DNA of 64,000 nt from Staphylococcus succinus (GCF_029024945.1 NZ_CP118976.1:1550001-1614000), one strand, 5' to 3'. Positions 21,846 to 32,699 are shown, counted from the first letter of the stretch. Numbers and translations are program-made. The notes: generated by a model from the letters alone, not told the origin.

Positions 21846-23495
21846 TTATTTTAAGGTTTCATTCTTTTCAGCTTCTCTAAGCGATGCGCGTCTTTCGATA
21901 ATATCATCTTCATAATCTTCTTGTTGATGCTGTAAGTAATCTTGCAATCTATGTTTATTTGGTGTCAATGTTAATCCTAAGAATTTACGTTCTTTGTTCG
22001 CGTCTTTATAGAATGACACCATCATCATTATAACAACGAAGGAGAACGGCAATGCACTGATAATGGCAGCACTTTGTATTGCATTAAGCGCTTTAGCACC
22101 GTCACCTCCACCTGCAAATAGTAATACAAAAGCAATCAGTGATTGGGCAATACCCCATGTCACTTTTACAAAATTTGAAGGTTCTAATGATCCATAAGAT
22201 GTTTGCATCCCTAATACGAATGTTGCAGAATCTGCTGACGTAATAAAGAATGATGCAATTAATACCAATGCAATAATAGATAAAACCATTCCCATTGGTA
22301 TTTCATGGAAGACACCGAACAATTGCGTTTCTGCAGTCATATTAAAGAGTTCAGGGTTTTTCTTACCAGTTTCAATACCCAATACGCCAAACACACTGAA
22401 CCATACGAAACTTACAATAGCTGGGACTAGCAGCACGCCAGCGATAAATTCGCGAATTGAACGTCCTTTTGAAACACGTGCAATAAAGATACCTACGAAT
22501 GGGCTCCAACTTAACCACCAACCCCAATAATAAAGTGTCCAACTAGACATCCATTCTCGTTTTTGAGGGTTTTGGGCAGCTGTATCAAATGAATTCAGCA
22601 AGAATGAATTTAATAAACTACCTGTTGAACTTGTCATCATGTTTAAAATCAAAATCGTTGGTCCAATGATTAATACAGCAATCATTAATATTGCACCCAA
22701 AGTAATATTTAAATTACTTAAATATTGAATACCTTTACTTAAACCGGACCAAGCACTCATGATAAATAATATAGTTACAACTATAATAATTATCGCTTGT
22801 ACCCAGACGTTGTTGGGAACGCCGAATAAATAGTTTAACCCACCATTGATTTGTAATGCACCCATACCAAGTGATACGGCAACACCAACTACTGTTGCAA
22901 AAACAGCTAGAACATCAATGATTGTCCCGATTGGGCCTTCTACTTTATTTCCTAAAATAGGACGTAATGTTCTTGAAATAAGTCCTGGTTCCCCTTTTCT
23001 AAATTGAGAATACGCAAGCGCCAATGCAACCACACCATAAATAGCCCATGCATGGAATCCCCAATGGAAGAAAGTAGAACGTAATGCTTCAGTATAAGCT
23101 GCAGTCGTTTTAGGATCTGCAGTTGGGGGTGCAGCAAAATCTGCCATAGGTTCCGCAGCACCGTAGAATACTAATCCAATCCCCATACCAGCACTAAATA
23201 ACATTGCAAACCATGAAACTGTATTAAATTCAGGTTTATCATTTGGTTTCCCTAGTTTTAATTTTCCAATAGGGCTAAAGATTAGGAAAATACAGAAGAA
23301 AACAATAAACGTAGTAAGAATCAAATAATACCAACCTAGTTTGTCCGTAATCCATAGCTTAATTCCATTTGTAATTGTATCAAATTGCTCTGGTAAAACA
23401 GCACCAATTAAAACTACAATCGCTACGATAATCGCGCTATAAATAAAAACTGGAGATATCTTCTTACCATCCGAATGTTTGTTAGAAGAATTCAC
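21846..23495 (-). CDS. BCCT-family betaine/choline/carnitine transporter (OpuD/BetT type)
   Basis: Na+-coupled importer of compatible solutes such as glycine betaine or choline. About twelve membrane segments are present. Diagnostic BCCT sequence includes WFAMLFSAGMGIGLVFYGAAEPM, FFHWGFHAWAIY, and the substrate-aromatic stretch WTLYYWGWWLSWSPFVGIFIARVSKGR. The C-terminal tail is charged. A GTG at 23495 has GGGAG at ideal 6-nt spacing (549 residues); ATGs at 23501 and 23516 are possible but worse spaced. Pairing with mscL next door makes an osmotic-stress neighbourhood. Substrate not resolved. Confidence 0.92.
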   Translation of the reverse strand: MNSSNKHSDGKKISPVFIYSAIIVAIVVLIGAVLPEQFDTITNGIKLWITDKLGWYYLILTTFIVFFCIFLIFSPIGKLKLGKPNDKPEFNTVSWFAMLFSAGMGIGLVFYGAAEPMADFAAPPTADPKTTAAYTEALRSTFFHWGFHAWAIYGVVALALAYSQFRKGEPGLISRTLRPILGNKVEGPIGTIIDVLAVFATVVGVAVSLGMGALQINGGLNYLFGVPNNVWVQAIIIIVVTILFIMSAWSGLSKGIQYLSNLNITLGAILMIAVLIIGPTILILNMMTSSTGSLLNSFLLNSFDTAAQNPQKREWMSSWTLYYWGWWLSWSPFVGIFIARVSKGRSIREFIAGVLLVPAIVSFVWFSVFGVLGIETGKKNPELFNMTAETQLFGVFHEIPMGMVLSIIALVLIASFFITSADSATFVLGMQTSYGSLEPSNFVKVTWGIAQSLIAFVLLFAGGGDGAKALNAIQSAAIISALPFSFVVIMMMVSFYKDANKERKFLGLTLTPNKHRLQDYLQHQQEDYEDDIIERRASLREAEKNETLK

Positions 23496-23703
23496 ACTCA
23501 TTACTCCCTTTCTCATCTTATTATATTTTTAAAATCTTAAGTAGAAAATTATAAATTTTATATATAACTACTTTTGTTTCACCATATATAACAATAACAA
23601 ACCCTTTTGTTAATATCAAATTTAGATAAAAAAAGTATACTCTAAACATAAAAATTATTGTATAATAAAATTTATATTTTTAAAAAAAGTGAGGTTAAGT
23701 ATT

Positions 23704-24057
23704 ATGTTAAAGGAATTTAAAGAATTTGCATTAAAAGGCAATGTATTAGACTTAGCAGTAGCCGTTGTTATGGGAGCTGCTTTCAACAAAATTGTAACAG
23801 CTTTAGTTACATTCATCATTATGCCATTAATAGGATTAATTTTTGGTACAGTTGATTTTGCAAAAAGTTGGTCATTCATGGGCATTAAATATGGTATGTT
23901 CGTTCAATCAATCATTGATTTCATCATTATTGCGTTTGCACTATTCATCTTTGTAAAAATTGCCAACACATTAATGAAAAAAGAAGAAGAAGAAGAAATT
24001 GAAGAAAACACTGTATTACTTACAGAAATCCGTGATTTATTACGTGAAAAAAATTAA
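23704..24057 (+). CDS. mscL: Large-conductance mechanosensitive channel MscL
   Basis: Pentameric membrane channel that opens under high turgor and releases solutes. It has 117 residues. The family N-terminus is [26 protein letters not shown] with the pore-lining helix. A second membrane helix near residues 65-90 and a Glu-rich cytoplasmic bundle ([22 protein letters not shown]) follow. ATG at 23704 lies 8 nt after GAGGT. It is divergent from the osmolyte transporter gene. Confidence 0.97.
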   Translation: MLKEFKEFALKGNVLDLAVAVVMGAAFNKIVTALVTFIIMPLIGLIFGTVDFAKSWSFMGIKYGMFVQSIIDFIIIAFALFIFVKIANTLMKKEEEEEIEENTVLLTEIRDLLREKN

Positions 24058-24069
24058 TTTTATTTCCCT

Positions 24070-24098
24070 AAAGGCCAGCATTTAATGCTTGTCTTTTT
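24070..24098 (+). terminator. Terminator of mscL
   Basis: Short stem around GCATTTAATGC followed by seven T, just after the mscL stop codon. Confidence 0.8.
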
Positions 24099-24143
24099 TT
24101 ATTTAAAAATAAATCAACATTTTAATTACTTTTTATGCTATTT

Positions 24144-24190
24144 ATAAAGACCAAGCAAACACTTAAACTGTGTTTGCTTGGTCTTTATTT
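24144..24190. terminator. Second strong hairpin downstream of mscL
   Basis: AAAGACCAAGCAAACAC / GTGTTTGCTTGGTCTTT, a perfect 17-bp stem with a 7-nt loop. It is flanked by AT but lacks a long T-run. It may back up the mscL terminator and stop sbcC transcripts coming the other way. Confidence 0.7.
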
Positions 24191-24333
24191 AATAAATATA
24201 AATTTTGAATAATGATAGTAGTCTTTTAGATTTTTGGGACCTATTACAGTAATTCCGATAGAAAATGTATGCCAAACTTGCTTACACTCCAAAGGTTTTA
24301 GCTTGCCACTAAGCATATATCTACTCTAATGAA

Positions 24334-27300
24334 TTACTGTTTTTTGAATTGTGTAGTACTTTGATATTGTTCGGTTTCAACTTCTAGAATTAGCGGTATC
24401 CGTTGTTTAAGTTCACTCACATGAGAAATGATGCCTACCATTCTACCTGAAGATTTCAAACTTAACAATGTATCTAAGGCAGTTTCTAGTGTTTCCTGAT
24501 CTAAAGTGCCAAATCCTTCATCTACAAACATAGAGTCTAAAGCGATACCCCCCGCTTCTTGCTGCACAATCTCACTAAGACCTAACGCTAATGCCAATGA
24601 AGCTTGGAACGTTTCCCCACCGGATAACGATGTAATATGTCTAGCCTGATTAGAATGAGAATCAAATACGTCAATTTCAAGGCCACTATAACCTTGTGAA
24701 ATTTGCTCTCTTCTTGTTAATTGGTAGCGTTCACCTGTCATTAATGCTAAACGTTGATTAGCCTGAGCTAATATTCTTTCTAAATAATAAATTAAAACAT
24801 AATTCTCTAATGTCAGTTTTCGCTCATTTTTACCTGAAAGTATCTCTGCAAGCTGAAAAACTTCTTGTTGTTCTTTTAATTCGAATTCTAATTGTTCGAT
24901 TGTTGTTTTAATTTCATTAATTTTTTTCTGATTAAATTCAATTTTAAACTCATGTTGGCTTAATTCAGTTGTAATTGTTTCTAAACATTGTTGTTGTCGC
25001 TCGTAATCTTCTTTTAATTTTTCACTATCTTTAAGTTCACGATCATTTGTTTCTGCTGTTAGTTGTGCTATCAATAATTCAAATGATTGCTTCTCTTTAT
25101 TATACGTTTCAATATCATCTTCTAATTTATTTTTTTCGTTTATCTTAGCTATGGTTTCTTTTACTTGATCCAAATGCGCAAAACCTATTCTTCCCATTTC
25201 TGTGTCAATCTTGACTTCCATATTTTCTAATTCTTCCTCAATTTCTGTACAACTTGCTTCTAAGTATTTTTTACTATTTTCTTCAATAGATAGCTCATTT
25301 TGAGCTTGTTGTATGCCTTGTCCTAACTTTTCTAACTCATCATCAAACTGTTGTATCTTTACTACATCAAGCTCGTACGCTTTTATAAATGCATCCACAT
25401 TTTTATGTTTTGTTGTATTTTCAAAATCGTTGATCATTACTTCATGCGCTTTCAAATTCTGGAGGATAGTTTTACTTTCTAATTCTAGCGCATGTAATTT
25501 TTGTTCATTCTGTTGGAGCCGTTCCTTTAATTGGCTAATTTCTTCATTTTCAGTAGTTGCTTTTTTCTTTTGTTGTTTTTTTGTCTCTATAAGTACTTCA
25601 TATGCTTCATAATTTGTATCAGTTAAATCATCCTGTGAAAATTCTGCTAATTGTTCGTTTACATATTTCAACTCACTTTCACATTTAATTTTATTGCCTG
25701 AAGCTTCATTAATGCATCTTTCTATTTCCGATAAATTTTGTGATCTTTCAGTGAGTTCATCAAAATCTAAATGCTGTTCAATTTTATGTATCTCATTGCC
25801 ACAAACTGGACAAGTATCACCTGATTGTAATGCAGATTGTATTTTTGTAATAATATCTTTTTTATTATTCAAATCTATATTTGTTTTATCAATACTTCGA
25901 TATTCATTTTCTAAATTTTTCAGATGTTGCTCGACAGCTTTTAAATCTTCTACTTTTTGTTTTTTTCTATTTTGTAATGATTGATACTCTATTTGTTTTA
26001 ATTCATTACGTTTTAAATCTTTCACTTTATTCTTCAATTCAAAAATCTCACTGTTTAATATTTCTATTATTTCATAATCTGGATTTCTATAATTCAGTTG
26101 TGCATTCATCGTATCAAATTGCTGTTGTTGTAAGGCAAAATTTTCATTTAGCTCATTGTACGAAATTTTTAAAGCATCATATTCTTGATATGCTTTTTTA
26201 TATTTATTAGCTTTATCGTAAAATAGCTTACAGCGTTCTATAAATTCTCTTGTTTTTTCTAATGTTTGAGATGACTTTTTATGCATCATTAGCATATCTT
26301 CATCTTTTTGTATTTTCGATACTAACCCCCTTATCAATTGATCCTTATTACTTATATCTTGAGTGATTTTAGTTTTTTTATTTTTTAACGTTTCTTGAGT
26401 ATCTAATAAATTGGCTAAAGGTCTTACCTCATAAATCTCATTTAGTAATTTTACTTTACTTTGTATATCATTTTCTTTTAACACTAAAGCATCATATTTT
26501 GCTTGCTGCTCTTTTAATTTAGACAACGCATGTTCTAAATTTATATTATCATCTAATATTTTCTCAGATTTTTTGACCTCTTCTTGTTGTTGGTGCTTTC
26601 TTTGTTTGAGTTGTTCCTGTATATCTTTGGCTTTTTCAATAAATTTAGGCAATACCTCAACAACACGATTCGTTTGTCTAGCATTGATTAATTTAAACTC
26701 AGTTAATACTTCATCATTAAATGCATCGATATCTTGCCAATTATTTTCTAAGATACTAAATCTTTTTTCTATTTTTTCTCTCACTTCTTTAACATCATCC
26801 ATTAAATTTCGTTGAATATCTTCGAAACGTTGACTATTAAATAACGTTCTTAAAATTTCTTGTTTCTCAGAACTTTTTGATAATAAAAACCGTTTGAACT
26901 CACCCTGCGGTAGTATAAATAATTGTCTAAATTGTTCTGCATTGACACCTAATTGACTTTTAATAAATTGATTCCCCGTATTTATTTTACTCTCTTTTAA
27001 ATCATAGTCATCATTATCAAATTGATATACCGTTAATTGACCCAATGTTTTATTTTTATTACCTTCTTTAATGAACGCGCCTTGACGGACAATTTTATAA
27101 ACATCATCTCTTAACTTAAATTCAAATTCTACAACCATAGGGGATTTACTATCAGCAAAATGACTTCTCAAATCACTTTCTTTGCGATCTTTAGTAGAAG
27201 CTTCGCCAAATAAGGCATAGACAATTGCATCAAAAATCATCGTTTTACCTGAACCTGTTTTTCCACTAATCAAAAATAATTGGTCATCCTTTACATGATC

Positions 27301-27363
27301 AAAATCAATAGTTTCATTTAAAAAAGGTCCAAAATTATTTAATTTTAAAGTTAATGGTCGCAT
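24334..27363 (-). CDS. sbcC: Nuclease complex ATPase subunit SbcC
   Basis: Rad50-like SMC-type ATPase. With SbcD it cleaves hairpins and processes double-strand breaks. It has 1009 residues. Walker A is GKTGSGKT near residue 34. Two long coiled-coil arms surround a zinc hook, CPVCGNEI, near the middle. The C-terminal part has the ABC signature SLSGGETFQASLALALGLSE and Walker B region LDSMFVDEGFGTLD. ATG follows the sbcD stop codon directly (TAAATG), so the pair is coupled. Confidence 0.97.
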   Translation of the reverse strand: MRPLTLKLNNFGPFLNETIDFDHVKDDQLFLISGKTGSGKTMIFDAIVYALFGEASTKDRKESDLRSHFADSKSPMVVEFEFKLRDDVYKIVRQGAFIKEGNKNKTLGQLTVYQFDNDDYDLKESKINTGNQFIKSQLGVNAEQFRQLFILPQGEFKRFLLSKSSEKQEILRTLFNSQRFEDIQRNLMDDVKEVREKIEKRFSILENNWQDIDAFNDEVLTEFKLINARQTNRVVEVLPKFIEKAKDIQEQLKQRKHQQQEEVKKSEKILDDNINLEHALSKLKEQQAKYDALVLKENDIQSKVKLLNEIYEVRPLANLLDTQETLKNKKTKITQDISNKDQLIRGLVSKIQKDEDMLMMHKKSSQTLEKTREFIERCKLFYDKANKYKKAYQEYDALKISYNELNENFALQQQQFDTMNAQLNYRNPDYEIIEILNSEIFELKNKVKDLKRNELKQIEYQSLQNRKKQKVEDLKAVEQHLKNLENEYRSIDKTNIDLNNKKDIITKIQSALQSGDTCPVCGNEIHKIEQHLDFDELTERSQNLSEIERCINEASGNKIKCESELKYVNEQLAEFSQDDLTDTNYEAYEVLIETKKQQKKKATTENEEISQLKERLQQNEQKLHALELESKTILQNLKAHEVMINDFENTTKHKNVDAFIKAYELDVVKIQQFDDELEKLGQGIQQAQNELSIEENSKKYLEASCTEIEEELENMEVKIDTEMGRIGFAHLDQVKETIAKINEKNKLEDDIETYNKEKQSFELLIAQLTAETNDRELKDSEKLKEDYERQQQCLETITTELSQHEFKIEFNQKKINEIKTTIEQLEFELKEQQEVFQLAEILSGKNERKLTLENYVLIYYLERILAQANQRLALMTGERYQLTRREQISQGYSGLEIDVFDSHSNQARHITSLSGGETFQASLALALGLSEIVQQEAGGIALDSMFVDEGFGTLDQETLETALDTLLSLKSSGRMVGIISHVSELKQRIPLILEVETEQYQSTTQFKKQ

Positions 27364-28494
27364 TTATTGCATACCTCCTTCTAACAAATCATTTAACACG
27401 CGATCTACCTTTTGACTTTGTGTAGAAGTTAAAGATTCATCTGTAATACTTTGATAAAAGTTCTTAATAATCGTTTCATCGTCTAATTTTTGTATCTCAT
27501 AATTGCTACGATGAATAGGTGTATTAAAATCAAACGTCTGATTTGTTAAAGCGAGTGTATTAGGATAAATTTGCTTTAAATGTACCATTGGATCGCTCAC
27601 ATGTGACATATGCTTTAGTTTGAAATGTAAATAGTTTTCTTTATTTTTAATATCTAATTTTTCTTGAATCGCCTCTTCATAATCGCCTTCAATAACTTCT
27701 AACTGTCTAAGTGGTTGTATAGGTATAAATTTATCTTTAATCTTGTTATCTTTAATTTCCATTATCCTATAACCTTTAGGTTGATTACTTTCTGAGAAAG
27801 AATATTGCAATAATGAACCACTGTAATTTATGAAATCTGAATCTATACTAAATGGATGATGTAAATGTCCAAGCATTACCCTATCAAATTGTTGAAATGA
27901 ACTTGCCTCTACAGATTCCACCGTACCAATTGTCAACGCTCGTTCTGAATCAGATCTAAGCCCGCCTTGAACCGTTAAGTGCCCAACCAATACATTAACT
28001 TTGTCTTTATCAATCGCTTTACTTATATGTGATAAAGCTTTATTTATACATTGTTGATGTGTTTCTAAAGAATCATCATCAAAGAAATGCTGCATTTCAT
28101 TGATTGTTGCAAAGGGCAATGTATAAAAATCTATTTCTCCAAATGATATTGGCTTATCAATATCTACAAGTTTTGTACGAATGTGCATCCCAGATTTTTC
28201 AAACCATTTAGAACCATAGTTTAATCGTTCTTTACTATCGTGATTACCACTAATCATAATGAGTGGTATGCCCATTTCTAAATTCAAAGTATTTATTGTA
28301 CTTTCTAACAATTGTATTGCACTTTTACTTGGATAACTTGTATCATATAAATCTCCTGCAACTACAATTACATCAGGTTGTTCATTTTTCATTTCTTCTA
28401 TAAAGCACTTTAAAATATATATTTGGTCATCTAGTAATGTTTTGCCATTCAATATTTTTCCTAAATGCCAATCTGCTGTATGTATTACTTTCAT
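27364..28494 (-). CDS. sbcD: Nuclease subunit SbcD
   Basis: Mre11-like Mn-dependent nuclease partner of SbcC, 376 residues. All metallophosphoesterase motifs are visible: [33 protein letters not shown] and [11 protein letters not shown] at 28494 ([13 protein letters not shown]) follows AGAGGTG at about 5 nt; an in-frame ATG at 28509 is less likely. A LexA-type box sits at 28510-28523, which places sbcDC under SOS control. Confidence 0.96.
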   Translation of the reverse strand: MKVIHTADWHLGKILNGKTLLDDQIYILKCFIEEMKNEQPDVIVVAGDLYDTSYPSKSAIQLLESTINTLNLEMGIPLIMISGNHDSKERLNYGSKWFEKSGMHIRTKLVDIDKPISFGEIDFYTLPFATINEMQHFFDDDSLETHQQCINKALSHISKAIDKDKVNVLVGHLTVQGGLRSDSERALTIGTVESVEASSFQQFDRVMLGHLHHPFSIDSDFINYSGSLLQYSFSESNQPKGYRIMEIKDNKIKDKFIPIQPLRQLEVIEGDYEEAIQEKLDIKNKENYLHFKLKHMSHVSDPMVHLKQIYPNTLALTNQTFDFNTPIHRSNYEIQKLDDETIIKNFYQSITDESLTSTQSQKVDRVLNDLLEGGMQ

Positions 28495-28509
28495 ATTTGC
28501 ACCTCTCAT

Positions 28510-28523
28510 AGAACGTTAGTTCA
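28510..28523. promoter_or_regulatory. LexA (SOS) box upstream of sbcD
   Basis: AGAACGTTAGTTCA on the plus strand (TGAACTAACGTTCT on the minus) keeps the full GAAC-N4-GTTC core and differs from the consensus only in the outer bases. It lies 15 bp from the sbcD start codon. Confidence 0.72.
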
Positions 28524-28563
28524 TATATATACTATTATATTCCCTTAATCATTTCTATTATAA

Positions 28564-28597
28564 TAAAAATGCCGCTTATCACCTAGGATAAACGGCT
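28564..28597 (-). terminator. Terminator of the CcdC-like gene
   Basis: GCCGTTTATC / GATAAGCGGC stem followed on the minus strand by ATTTTTATT, immediately after the stop codon of the gene at 28603. It separates that gene from sbcDC. Confidence 0.85.
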
Positions 28598-28602
28598 CAA
28601 AA

Positions 28603-29070
28603 CTATTGTATTAAACTACGCTTTACTTTTTTATATTTATATAACATCGCCAAACGCCAAGGAATAATCATACAAAAAGCAAGCAAGAAAAACATTCCCG
28701 CAATTTCTCCTGGGTCTATTTTATTACTAATAAATATTTTAATTATTGTACGAATTAAAAGTAATGAGATAAGTATTATAGGAAAAGCTTTAGATCGTTT
28801 CATATATACTTCATTACCTTTAGTTTCAAATCTAGATGTCCATATTAAAATTGTCGAAAATAATACTCCTAAAATAATACATTCTAAAATTTCAAATCCC
28901 GTTAATCTAAAATATGGAACGACATACATTAAAGCTCCAGTTGCCATAAAAAACGGTGGCAAAATAATTTTCTTTTCATTAACAGGAAATTGTTGTGCTT
29001 TCATGCGCACGATAATAACAGCAATTCCCATTAAAAAAGCGAAAACTATAGAAAAGATCAAATATAACAT
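28603..29070 (-). CDS. CcdC-family membrane protein (DUF1453)
   Basis: 155-residue membrane protein with about five hydrophobic segments. It resembles the CcdC/YneN family: LPPFFMATGALMYVVPYFRLT and the RSKAFPIILISLLLIRTIIK stretch. CcdC lies in cytochrome c biogenesis loci of Bacillus, although its biochemical role is unsettled and no ccdA is present here. The gene has its own terminator. Confidence 0.75.
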   Translation of the reverse strand: MLYLIFSIVFAFLMGIAVIIVRMKAQQFPVNEKKIILPPFFMATGALMYVVPYFRLTGFEILECIILGVLFSTILIWTSRFETKGNEVYMKRSKAFPIILISLLLIRTIIKIFISNKIDPGEIAGMFFLLAFCMIIPWRLAMLYKYKKVKRSLIQ

Positions 29071-29341
29071 GCTGACACCTTCTTTAAGTTTCTACAAGAT
29101 GATATTTATTTAGGATTGTTCATCACTCTACAAAGCTAAGTCATGAAATTGACACGCCATTGATTACTTAGCTATTATTAAAAACATCACATAGTATATA
29201 TTAGCATTTTTTACATTTTGAAGATAATAAAATACATAGTTTTTGCCATTTTAAACACAACTATATAATATCATGAAGTGTATCAATCACTATACACATT
29301 TCAGCCATCTAATATGTGATGAGCAATATAAATTTTACAGC
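29071..29341. other. Gene-free stretch
   Basis: AT-rich, with no coding frame. One inverted repeat, AGCTAAGT at 29134-29141 and ACTTAGCT at 29165-29172, encloses a 23-nt loop. No function can be assigned. Confidence 0.4.
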
Positions 29342-29372
29342 AAAAAAATAAGCCTCAAAGAGACTTATTTTA
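29342..29372. terminator. Terminator of the 62-aa gene
   Basis: AAATAAG ... CTTATTT stem with inner CTC/GAG pairing and an A-run or T-run on both sides. Confidence 0.85.
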
Positions 29373-29382
29373 ACGTTTTTAT

Positions 29383-29571
29383 TTACATAGCTTGTGACGT
29401 ATTGTCGCAAGCAGAAAATGCATTATTTAATACCATTCTAAGATAATTCATATCATGTAGTTGCATTGCGTTATGATATTTTTTAAATGATTCTTCAGTT
29501 GGAAAGTTAATGTGTATATTTGCAAGTCGATCTAAAACCTCTTTGTCTTCCATATCAAAAGCATCTCTCAC
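29383..29571 (-). CDS. Conserved small protein of unknown function
   Basis: 62 residues, starting RDAFDMEDKEVLDRLANIHINFP. A GTG at 29571 is chosen because a strong GGGAGGT lies 8 nt upstream; nothing supports the longer frame that starts at 29598. It is mostly helical in appearance, soluble, and has one cysteine near the C-terminus. I do not recognise a domain. Its own terminator, good ribosome site and an upstream CodY-type box (29628-29642) argue that it is a real, nutrient-regulated gene. Confidence 0.7.
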   Translation of the reverse strand: MRDAFDMEDKEVLDRLANIHINFPTEESFKKYHNAMQLHDMNYLRMVLNNAFSACDNTSQAM

Positions 29572-29627
29572 TTTGTAATACCTCCCTTGTATAAGCATAT
29601 TATATCAAACGTGAAAATATTTTCAAT

Positions 29628-29642
29628 AATTTTCTGAATATT
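29628..29642. promoter_or_regulatory. CodY-type box
   Basis: AATTTTCTGAATATT matches the CodY consensus AATTTTCWGAAAATT at 14 of 15 positions. It lies 57 bp upstream of the 62-aa gene's start. Confidence 0.5.
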
Positions 29643-29889
29643 TAAAAAACATAAAATGCCACGAAACGCGCCACAACAATAACTATTAAAGAAAAATTTT
29701 TTTGAATTTAAACATACAATAAAGGGATAAATTACTTCGTTAAAAAGTATTTTAACTCATCTATATCTACGAAATAATATCACTATTTTGCATCGCCCTC
29801 CTTCAATCAATACTATCTTCCGTTTTTTATTAGACCGCACTTATAACATAAGTTTAAATTGACATCCTTTCACCTTACCACAGACAAAA

Positions 29890-29934
29890 ATAAGGGCTGA
29901 CAGTTACTTTTTTAAGTAGCTGCCAGCCCTTTAT
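29890..29934. terminator. Strong terminator of the UPF0154 gene
   Basis: AAGGGCTG ... CAGCCCTT with further pairing of CAG/CTG and TACTT/AAGTA. A-rich and T-rich flanks lie on both sides. Confidence 0.9.
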
Positions 29935-29941
29935 TGACGGT

Positions 29942-30181
29942 CTATTTAGACTTTTTGAGTTGTTCCTCTTGATTTTTATTCATCATCGTCATCATTTGAT
30001 TTATTTTCTTTTGAGATGGTTTTTGACCCATTTGCATCATCATCATACGTAGCATCTCTTCATTAATTGGTGGGTTCTTTTTAAGGTAATCCATCATATA
30101 TTTTCTTGCTAGGAAAAATCCACCGACTAATCCAATAATAAGTGCTAACACGATTAATACTATTGCTAACCAAGTTGCCAT
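29942..30181 (-). CDS. UPF0154 family membrane protein (YneF-like)
   Basis: 79 residues with one N-terminal membrane helix ([25 protein letters not shown]) and a cytoplasmic Met/Lys/Gln-rich tail. This is the typical pattern of YneF proteins, whose function is unknown. ATG at 30181 follows GTGGGTG. The adjacent transketolase gene lies upstream on the same strand, separated by a terminator. Confidence 0.88.
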   Translation of the reverse strand: MATWLAIVLIVLALIIGLVGGFFLARKYMMDYLKKNPPINEEMLRMMMMQMGQKPSQKKINQMMTMMNKNQEEQLKKSK

Positions 30182-30325
30182 TGTTTCACCCACTTTCCTA
30201 TCCTAATGAATTTTACTAAAATTAGTACTCTATTTCAAGAGTAACTCAATGAATATCTTCTAACCTTATGTATTATATCAATTTCAATTTCAATTTGTAA
30301 ATATAGTCACATATTTCTTTGATAT

Positions 30326-30362
30326 TAAAAATTGGTATGAGAACAAGCGCTCCCATACCAAT
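30326..30362 (-). terminator. Terminator of tkt
   Basis: ATTGGTATGGGAGC / ...CATACCAAT stem followed by TTTTTA on the minus strand, 24 nt after the transketolase stop. Confidence 0.8.
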
Positions 30363-30385
30363 AATTAAATGTTATTAGACATTTA

Positions 30386-32374
30386 TTAGAATGTTTGAAT
30401 TTGATTCAATACATTTTCTTTAGTGAAACCATATTTTTCAACTACTAAATCGCCAGGAGCACTAGCACCGAATCCATCGATAGCGATGACTTTACCTTCA
30501 GTACCAACGTATTTATGCCAACCTAGTGATGATGCCATTTCAATAGCAACTCGTTTGGTAATTGATGATGGCATTACTGATTCTTTATACTCAGCAGATT
30601 GTTGATCAAATGCATTCCAGTTAGGCATTGAAACAACACGTACACCTTTACCTTGAGCTTCTAAATCTTTAGCAGCTTCAACAGCTAAATTAACTTCTGA
30701 ACCAGTTGCTAATAATAAGAATTCAGGGGCTTGTTCTGATTCGAACACTACATAAGCACCTTTACGTACGCCTTCTTCAACTGTTTCTTTTGGAAGATCC
30801 ATAGTTGTAAGATTTTGACGCGTTAGTACTAATGAAGTTGGTGTATTTTCAGATTCTAATGCCACTTCCCAAGCTACACGTGTTTCGTTCCCATCTGCTG
30901 GACGAATCACATTCATATTTGGAATCGCACGTAAACCAGCTAATTGTTCTACTGGCTCATGTGTTGGACCGTCTTCACCAACAGCAATTGAATCATGAGT
31001 AAAGATAAACGTTGAATTTAAGCCCATAATTGCTGATAAACGTAATGCTGGTTTTAAGTAGTCACTGAATACGAAGAATGTTGCACCGTATGGGTGTAAA
31101 CCACCGTGAGCAGCCATACCATTTACTGCAGCACCCATAGCAAATTCACGAACACCAAACCAAATATTTTTACCTTCTGGTGTATCTTTATCAAAGTCAG
31201 TTGCATCTTTAACATTTGATTTATTTGAACCAGCTAAGTCTGCTGAACCACCGAAGAATGAAGGCACAGATTTACTTAATGATTGAATAACTTCTCCAGA
31301 ATCTGCACGTGTTGCACCACTATGTCCAGCTTCATATTCTGGAAGTACATCTTTGTAGTTCTCTGGTAATTTACCACTAATAGCTAATTTAAACTCTTCA
31401 GCTAATTCTGGGTATTTATTGCTGTATTCTTCAACAAGTTTATTCCATGATTCTTCTTTTTCATTCGCACGTTTTAGCATGCTTTGTTGGAAAATTTCAT
31501 AAACTTCTTCCGGCACATTGAAACGTTTTTCAGGGTCTAAACCATAGTTTTCGAAAGTTAGTTTTCTTTCGTCTTCACCTAATGGCGCACCATGTGCACC
31601 GCTTGAATCTTGCTTGTTAGGCGCACCGTAACCAATAATCGTTTTAATTTCGATAATTGTTGGCACATCTTGTGTCTTAGCTTCTTCAATTGCTTTATCG
31701 ATTGCATCGATATCATTGCCTTCTTTGACAAAAATATGTTTCCAACCATAAGCTTCGAAACGACCTTTAATATCTTCAGAAAATGCTTTGTTTAAATCAC
31801 CATCTAAAGAAATATCATTTGAATCATATAAAACGATAAGTTTATCTAATTGGCTATGACCTGCTAAAGATGCTGCTTCGTGAGAAATACCTTCCATTAA
31901 ATCACCATCTGATGCAAGTACATATGTGTAATGATCCACTACTTGTGCATCATCTTTATTAAATTTACCTGCTAGATGTTTTTCAGCCATTGCCATACCA
32001 ACTGACATAGCAAACCCTTGTCCAAGAGGACCAGTAGTTACTTCAACACCATCAGTGTGTTTAAACTCAGGATGTCCAGGCGTTTTTGAATCCCATTGTC
32101 TAAATTGTTTAAGTTCTTCTAATTCTAAACTACCTGAAACATGTAAAAGGCTATACAATAACGCTGATCCATGACCCGCAGATAATACAAAACGATCTCT
32201 ATCAAAGAAATCTTTTGATTGGGGGTTAAAATTTAAATGACGAGTCCATAAAGTGTATGCCATAGGAGCTGCACCCATAGGTAGACCAGGGTGACCTGAG
32301 TTTGCTTGTTCAACAGCGTCAATACTTAAAGCTCTTATCGTATCTACCGCTAATTGATCTTTTTCTTTATTCAT
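30386..32374 (-). CDS. tkt: Transketolase
   Basis: Thiamine-diphosphate enzyme of the pentose phosphate pathway that moves two-carbon units between sugar phosphates. It has 662 residues. The TPP-binding stretch is [20 protein letters not shown] near residue 155. Also present are the N-terminal signature [27 protein letters not shown] and the pyrimidine domain with [21 protein letters not shown]. The ribosome site AAAGGAAG precedes the ATG at 32374. It is a single gene with its own terminator. Confidence 0.98.
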   Translation of the reverse strand: MNKEKDQLAVDTIRALSIDAVEQANSGHPGLPMGAAPMAYTLWTRHLNFNPQSKDFFDRDRFVLSAGHGSALLYSLLHVSGSLELEELKQFRQWDSKTPGHPEFKHTDGVEVTTGPLGQGFAMSVGMAMAEKHLAGKFNKDDAQVVDHYTYVLASDGDLMEGISHEAASLAGHSQLDKLIVLYDSNDISLDGDLNKAFSEDIKGRFEAYGWKHIFVKEGNDIDAIDKAIEEAKTQDVPTIIEIKTIIGYGAPNKQDSSGAHGAPLGEDERKLTFENYGLDPEKRFNVPEEVYEIFQQSMLKRANEKEESWNKLVEEYSNKYPELAEEFKLAISGKLPENYKDVLPEYEAGHSGATRADSGEVIQSLSKSVPSFFGGSADLAGSNKSNVKDATDFDKDTPEGKNIWFGVREFAMGAAVNGMAAHGGLHPYGATFFVFSDYLKPALRLSAIMGLNSTFIFTHDSIAVGEDGPTHEPVEQLAGLRAIPNMNVIRPADGNETRVAWEVALESENTPTSLVLTRQNLTTMDLPKETVEEGVRKGAYVVFESEQAPEFLLLATGSEVNLAVEAAKDLEAQGKGVRVVSMPNWNAFDQQSAEYKESVMPSSITKRVAIEMASSLGWHKYVGTEGKVIAIDGFGASAPGDLVVEKYGFTKENVLNQIQTF

Positions 32375-32450
32375 CTAAATGACTTCCTTTCTTCTAGCTA
32401 GTTTCATAATCATTATACATGATTTTTCATCTATTTAACAAAAAAATGAG

Positions 32451-32699
32451 TTAATTTTTTTCTTCCTCATCTTTAGAATCTAATATTTTTTTTACTTTAT
32501 CTGGTGTTACATCATTACCTTCTGGATCAATCACTCTTGTACTTTCAATTTGCTGTTTAAATTTCTTTCTAAACGAATCTAAATATGCTTTGCGTAATTT
32601 GGATTGTTCTTTAGCTTCATTCTCAGTTAAGCCAACTTCCTTTTTCTTTTTAGCGAGTTCATTAATACGTTCTATATTAACGCCATCCATCTTTGCCAT
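32451..32699 (-). CDS. DUF896 family protein (UPF0291, YnzC-like)
   Basis: 82-residue basic, helical protein. The family core is IERINELAKKKKEVGLTENEAKEQSKLRKAYLDSFRKKFKQQIESTRVIDPEGNDVTP. In Bacillus the homologue YnzC sits beside yneA in the LexA-controlled locus. Here it likewise lies just downstream of sosA, but a strong terminator intervenes. Function unknown. GGAGG lies 6 nt before the start codon. Confidence 0.88.
   Translation of the reverse strand: MAKMDGVNIERINELAKKKKEVGLTENEAKEQSKLRKAYLDSFRKKFKQQIESTRVIDPEGNDVTPDKVKKILDSKDEEEKN

Noticed and set aside
23501..23516. ATG starts for the BCCT transporter
   Set aside because: The ATG at 23501 is only 2 nt from GGGAG and the one at 23516 lacks a site; GTG at 23495 is better spaced, though this is not certain.
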